64,000 nucleotides of DNA, from the NCBI RefSeq assembly GCF_008041935.1, contig NZ_VKAC01000009.1:124001-188000 (forward strand). The letters are read 5' to 3'. Under the pieces are notes generated by a model, which saw only the letters and a list, made by a program, of their open reading frames with translations, was not told the origin of the DNA and did no database searches. The DNA is from Quadrisphaera setariae (lineage in GTDB: Bacteria > Actinomycetota > Actinomycetes > Actinomycetales > Quadrisphaeraceae). The position numbers and the translations under genes were made by a program. This document shows positions 59,784 through 64,000 of the stretch, piece after piece. Position 1 is the stretch's first letter; each line of letters starts with the position of its first letter.

Positions 59784-61634
59784 ATGAGCACCGCCAGCAC
59801 GGAGGGCGCCGCCGCCCCGCAGGGCGAGCGCATGACAGGCGCGCAGAGCCTCGTGCGCTCCCTCGAGAGCGCCGGGGCGGAGGTCGTCTTCGGCCTCCCG
59901 GGCGGGGCGATCCTGCCCACCTACGACCCGCTGCTCGACTCGACGAAGCTGCGCCACGTGCTCGTGCGCCACGAGCAGGGCGCTGGTCACGCCGCCCAGG
60001 GCTACGCCGCCGCCACCGGCCGGGTCGGGGTCTGCATGGCGACGTCGGGGCCGGGCGCCACCAACCTCGTCACCGCCATCGCCGACGCCCACATGGACTC
60101 GGTGCCGATGGTCGCGGTGACCGGGCAGGTCTCCTCCAAGGCGATCGGCACCGACGCCTTCCAGGAGGCGGACATCGTCGGCATCACCCAGCCGATCACC
60201 AAGCACAACTACCTCGTGACCGACCCGGCCGACATCCCGCGGGTCATCGCCGAGGCCTTCCACCTGGCCTCGACGGGCCGCCCCGGGCCGGTGCTCGTCG
60301 ACGTCACCAAGGACGCCCAGCAGGCGATGACGACGTTCTCCTGGCCCACCTCGCTGGCCGAGCTGGACCTGCCGGGCTACCACCCGACCACGCGTCCCCA
60401 CGCCAAGCAGGTCCGCGAGGCGGCCCGGATGATCGCCGAGGCGAAGCGCCCGGTGCTCTACGTCGGCGGCGGCGTCATCCGCTCCGGCGCCTCCGCCGAG
60501 CTGCGGCGCCTGGTCGACCTCTCCGGAGCGCCCGTGGTCACCACCCTGATGGCCCGCGGCGCCCTGCCCGACTCCCACCCGGCCAACCTCGGCATGCCCG
60601 GCATGCACGGCACCGTCGCCGCGGTGACGGCGCTGCAGCGCGCCGACCTCATCGTCAGCCTGGGCGCCCGCTTCGACGACCGCGTCACCGGGCTGCTCTC
60701 GAGCTTCGCCCCGGGCGCGGCCGTCGTCCACGCCGACATCGACCCGGCGGAGATCGGCAAGAACCGCCGCGCGGACGTCCCGATCGTCGGAGACGCCAAG
60801 GAGGTCATCTCCGACCTCGTCCCGGCCCTGGAGGCCGAGCACACCGCGGGCCGGCGCGCCGACCTGGCGGGGTGGTGGCGCCAGCTCGACGAGATGCGCA
60901 CCACCTACCCCCTCGGCTATGACGAGCCGGACGACGGCTCGCTGAGCCCCCAGAAGGTCATCCAGCGCCTGGGCGAGATCAGCGGACCCGAGACGATCTT
61001 CACGTCCGGCGTCGGCCAGCACCAGATGTGGGCCGCCCAGTTCATCAAGTACGAGAACCCCAACACCTGGCTGAACTCCGGCGGTCTGGGGACCATGGGC
61101 TACTCGGTGCCCGCGGCGATGGGCGCCAAGGTCGGGAGCCCCGGGTCCACCGTGTGGGCCATCGACGGTGACGGCTGCTTCCAGATGACCAACCAGGAGC
61201 TGGCCACCTGTGCGATCGAGGGCATCCCGATCAAGGTGGCGGTCATCAACAACTCCAGCCTCGGCATGGTCCGGCAGTGGCAGACGCTGTTCTACGACGG
61301 CCGCTACTCCAACACCGACCTGCACACCGGTGTGGGCAGGGCCAAGGGCCAGCGCGTCCCCGACTTCGTCAAGCTCGCCGAGGCGTACGCCTGCGTGGGC
61401 CTGCGCTGCGAGGACCCGTCCGACCTGGACGCCGTCATCGACAAGGCGATGAGCGTGGACGACCGGCCCGTCGTCGTCGACTTCGTGGTCCACCGGGACG
61501 CGATGGTGTGGCCGATGGTCGCCGCCGGCGTCTCCAACGACGCCATCCAGTACGCCCGCGGCCTCTCGCCCGTCTGGGACCGCGAGGAGCAGGACCCTGA
61601 GACCGGCCTGGAGATGAACGGAACCGCCCGATGA
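59784..61634 (+). CDS. ilvB: Acetolactate synthase large subunit
   Basis: ThDP-dependent enzyme joining pyruvate with pyruvate or 2-ketobutyrate, the first common step of branched-chain amino acid synthesis. 616 residues: ThDP-activating E64 in [14 protein letters not shown], the FAD-type middle domain, and the ThDP motif [15 protein letters not shown]...[12 protein letters not shown]. The N-terminus of about 20 residues is variable. AGGAGG lies 4 bases before the ATG. The end overlaps ilvN (ATGA). Confidence 0.97.
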   Translation: MSTASTEGAAAPQGERMTGAQSLVRSLESAGAEVVFGLPGGAILPTYDPLLDSTKLRHVLVRHEQGAGHAAQGYAAATGRVGVCMATSGPGATNLVTAIADAHMDSVPMVAVTGQVSSKAIGTDAFQEADIVGITQPITKHNYLVTDPADIPRVIAEAFHLASTGRPGPVLVDVTKDAQQAMTTFSWPTSLAELDLPGYHPTTRPHAKQVREAARMIAEAKRPVLYVGGGVIRSGASAELRRLVDLSGAPVVTTLMARGALPDSHPANLGMPGMHGTVAAVTALQRADLIVSLGARFDDRVTGLLSSFAPGAAVVHADIDPAEIGKNRRADVPIVGDAKEVISDLVPALEAEHTAGRRADLAGWWRQLDEMRTTYPLGYDEPDDGSLSPQKVIQRLGEISGPETIFTSGVGQHQMWAAQFIKYENPNTWLNSGGLGTMGYSVPAAMGAKVGSPGSTVWAIDGDGCFQMTNQELATCAIEGIPIKVAVINNSSLGMVRQWQTLFYDGRYSNTDLHTGVGRAKGQRVPDFVKLAEAYACVGLRCEDPSDLDAVIDKAMSVDDRPVVVDFVVHRDAMVWPMVAAGVSNDAIQYARGLSPVWDREEQDPETGLEMNGTAR

Positions 61635-62191
61635 GCGCGCTCACCGCCAGCAGCAACGCCAGCAGCACCGGCAGCTCGACCACGCGCCACACCCTGTCGG
61701 TGCTCGTGGAGGACAAGCCCGCCGTCCTGGCGCGCGTCGCCTCGCTCTTCGCGCGCCGCGCGTTCAACATCCACTCCCTCGCCGTCGGGCCCACCGAGCA
61801 CCCGGCGCTCTCGCGCATCACCGTGGTGGTCGACGTCGAGGACTCCCCGCTGGAGCAGGTCGTCAAGCAGCTCAACAAGCTGGTGAACGTCCTCAAGGTG
61901 GTCGAGCTGGAGCCGGAGACCTCGGTCCAGCGCGAGGTGCTCCTGGTCAAGGTCCGCGCCGACGCCACCACCCGCGGCCAGGTGCTGGACGTGGTCAACG
62001 TCTTCCGGGCGGCCGTCGTCGACGTCGCCCCCGAGGCCATGACCATCGAGGCCATCGGCGCGCCCGAGAAGAACGCGGCGCTGCTCAAGGTCCTCGACCC
62101 GTTCGGCGTGCGCGAGATCGTCCAGTCGGGCGTCGTGGCCGTCGGCCGCGGTTCGCGCTCCATCACCGACCGGGCGCTGCGCAGCGCCTAG
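61631..62191 (+). CDS. ilvN: Acetolactate synthase regulatory small subunit
   Basis: 186-residue subunit that raises activity and confers valine feedback inhibition. After a Ser/Thr/Asn-rich start of about 20 residues comes the ACT domain ([35 protein letters not shown]), then the second ACT-like half ending [20 protein letters not shown]. It overlaps ilvB by 4 bases. Confidence 0.97.
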   Translation: MSALTASSNASSTGSSTTRHTLSVLVEDKPAVLARVASLFARRAFNIHSLAVGPTEHPALSRITVVVDVEDSPLEQVVKQLNKLVNVLKVVELEPETSVQREVLLVKVRADATTRGQVLDVVNVFRAAVVDVAPEAMTIEAIGAPEKNAALLKVLDPFGVREIVQSGVVAVGRGSRSITDRALRSA

Positions 62192-63292
<1,101 letters not shown>

Positions 63293-63309
63293 CGCACCCG
63301 TGTCCCGCA

Positions 63310-63356
63310 CAGGGCCGCCCTGCGCCGCTCCCTCGGAGTGGCACGGGGCGGCCCTG
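63310..63356 (+). terminator. Hairpin after ilvC
   Basis: Arms 63310-63320 and 63346-63356 form a perfect 11-bp G/C stem around a 25-base loop, 17 bases after the ilvC stop. Confidence 0.6.
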
Positions 63357-63484
63357 GTCTGCTCCTGCGGGACCGGGGCCACCCCGGGCCGACGGGGGAC
63401 TGGAACCAGATCCCCCCAGCCTCCTGGTGGGGACGACGATGAGAGCGGGCGCGCACGACGCCGTCTGCGCGAGTGCGCCCGGCC

Positions 63485-63537
63485 CTGGCGGAGTCCAGGG
63501 TCAGGGAGGGCTCGGTCCTGGCCCTGGACTCCGCCAG
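63485..63537. repeat. Palindromic element, copy 3
   Basis: Arms 63485-63506 and 63516-63537 pair at 20 of 22 positions around a 9-base loop. The core GAGTCCAGGGTCAGG with CCTGGCCCTGGACTC matches the cores of the two copies near 35.4 and 35.8 kb. It lies in the 299-base gap between ilvC and the next gene; the rest of that gap shows only the ilvC hairpin. Confidence 0.75.
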
Positions 63538-63591
63538 CGCGGTGCTGCCGGGTCCGGGAGTGGCGTGGAGGCTCCCGGCGTTGGGGCAGGG

Positions 63592-64000
<409 letters not shown>

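Overview
The window is high-GC actinobacterial chromosome with mostly GTG/ATG starts, many 4-base start/stop overlaps and very strong codon bias. Gene content (NucS mismatch endonuclease, GlgE maltosyltransferase, DUF2550 beside the ATP synthase operon, GatCAB, actinobacterial rho) points to an actinomycete, probably near Kineosporiaceae-type families. That placement comes from content and order only. No rRNA, tRNA, CRISPR array, insertion sequence or phage gene was seen.

Layout. 1-3.9 kb: a fragment of an unidentified gene, an SdpI-family membrane gene, then hom-thrC-thrB. 4-11.2 kb: rho, rpmE, prfA, prmC, a Sua5-type tRNA-modification gene and a WecA/TagO-type glycosyltransferase. 11.2-18.7 kb: an atpI-like gene and the complete F1Fo ATP synthase operon atpBEFHAGDC, with a short epsilon subunit, followed by a DUF2550 gene. 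19.2-20.3 kb (minus): nucS and a small membrane protein. 20.4-23.8 kb (plus): a zinc-ribbon-like protein, a thiamine-binding-family protein, a membrane protein, a lipoprotein and a thioredoxin/TPR co-chaperone. 23.9-32.7 kb: glycogen genes, with glgE-mak-glgB on minus and glgP divergent on plus. glgX lies separately at 37-39.3 kb.

32.7-37 kb: an NMT1/SsuABC-like ABC importer whose ATPase and permease genes are separated from the binding-protein gene by about 1.5 kb. That insert holds an inverted repeat, a P-loop kinase-like gene and two tandem paralogous genes of unknown family, each followed by a related palindromic element. A third copy of the palindrome lies after ilvC. 39.4-47.9 kb: cysteine desulfurase, mnmA, a MetE-like gene, a CPBP-family membrane protein, ligA, a Cys-rich pentapeptide-repeat protein and a low-complexity basic coiled-coil protein. 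48-51.5 kb: gatCAB. 51.5-55.5 kb: two overlapping GGDEF-EAL genes, the first with a full EAL site but altered GGDEF, the second with GGDEF intact and EAL ruined. 55.4-63.3 kb: a PQQ-type sugar dehydrogenase lipoprotein (minus), a 2-hydroxyacid dehydrogenase, ilvD and ilvBNC. A leader peptide rich in Leu/Val codons and a terminator hairpin precede ilvB, indicating transcription attenuation. The window ends in a DUF2256-DUF3253 gene.

Regulation visible in the sequence: at least eleven transcription-unit starts have a TANNNT hexamer 6-8 bases before the start codon, the layout expected of leaderless transcripts. Strong hairpins follow rho, rpmE, the thioredoxin gene, ilvD and ilvC.
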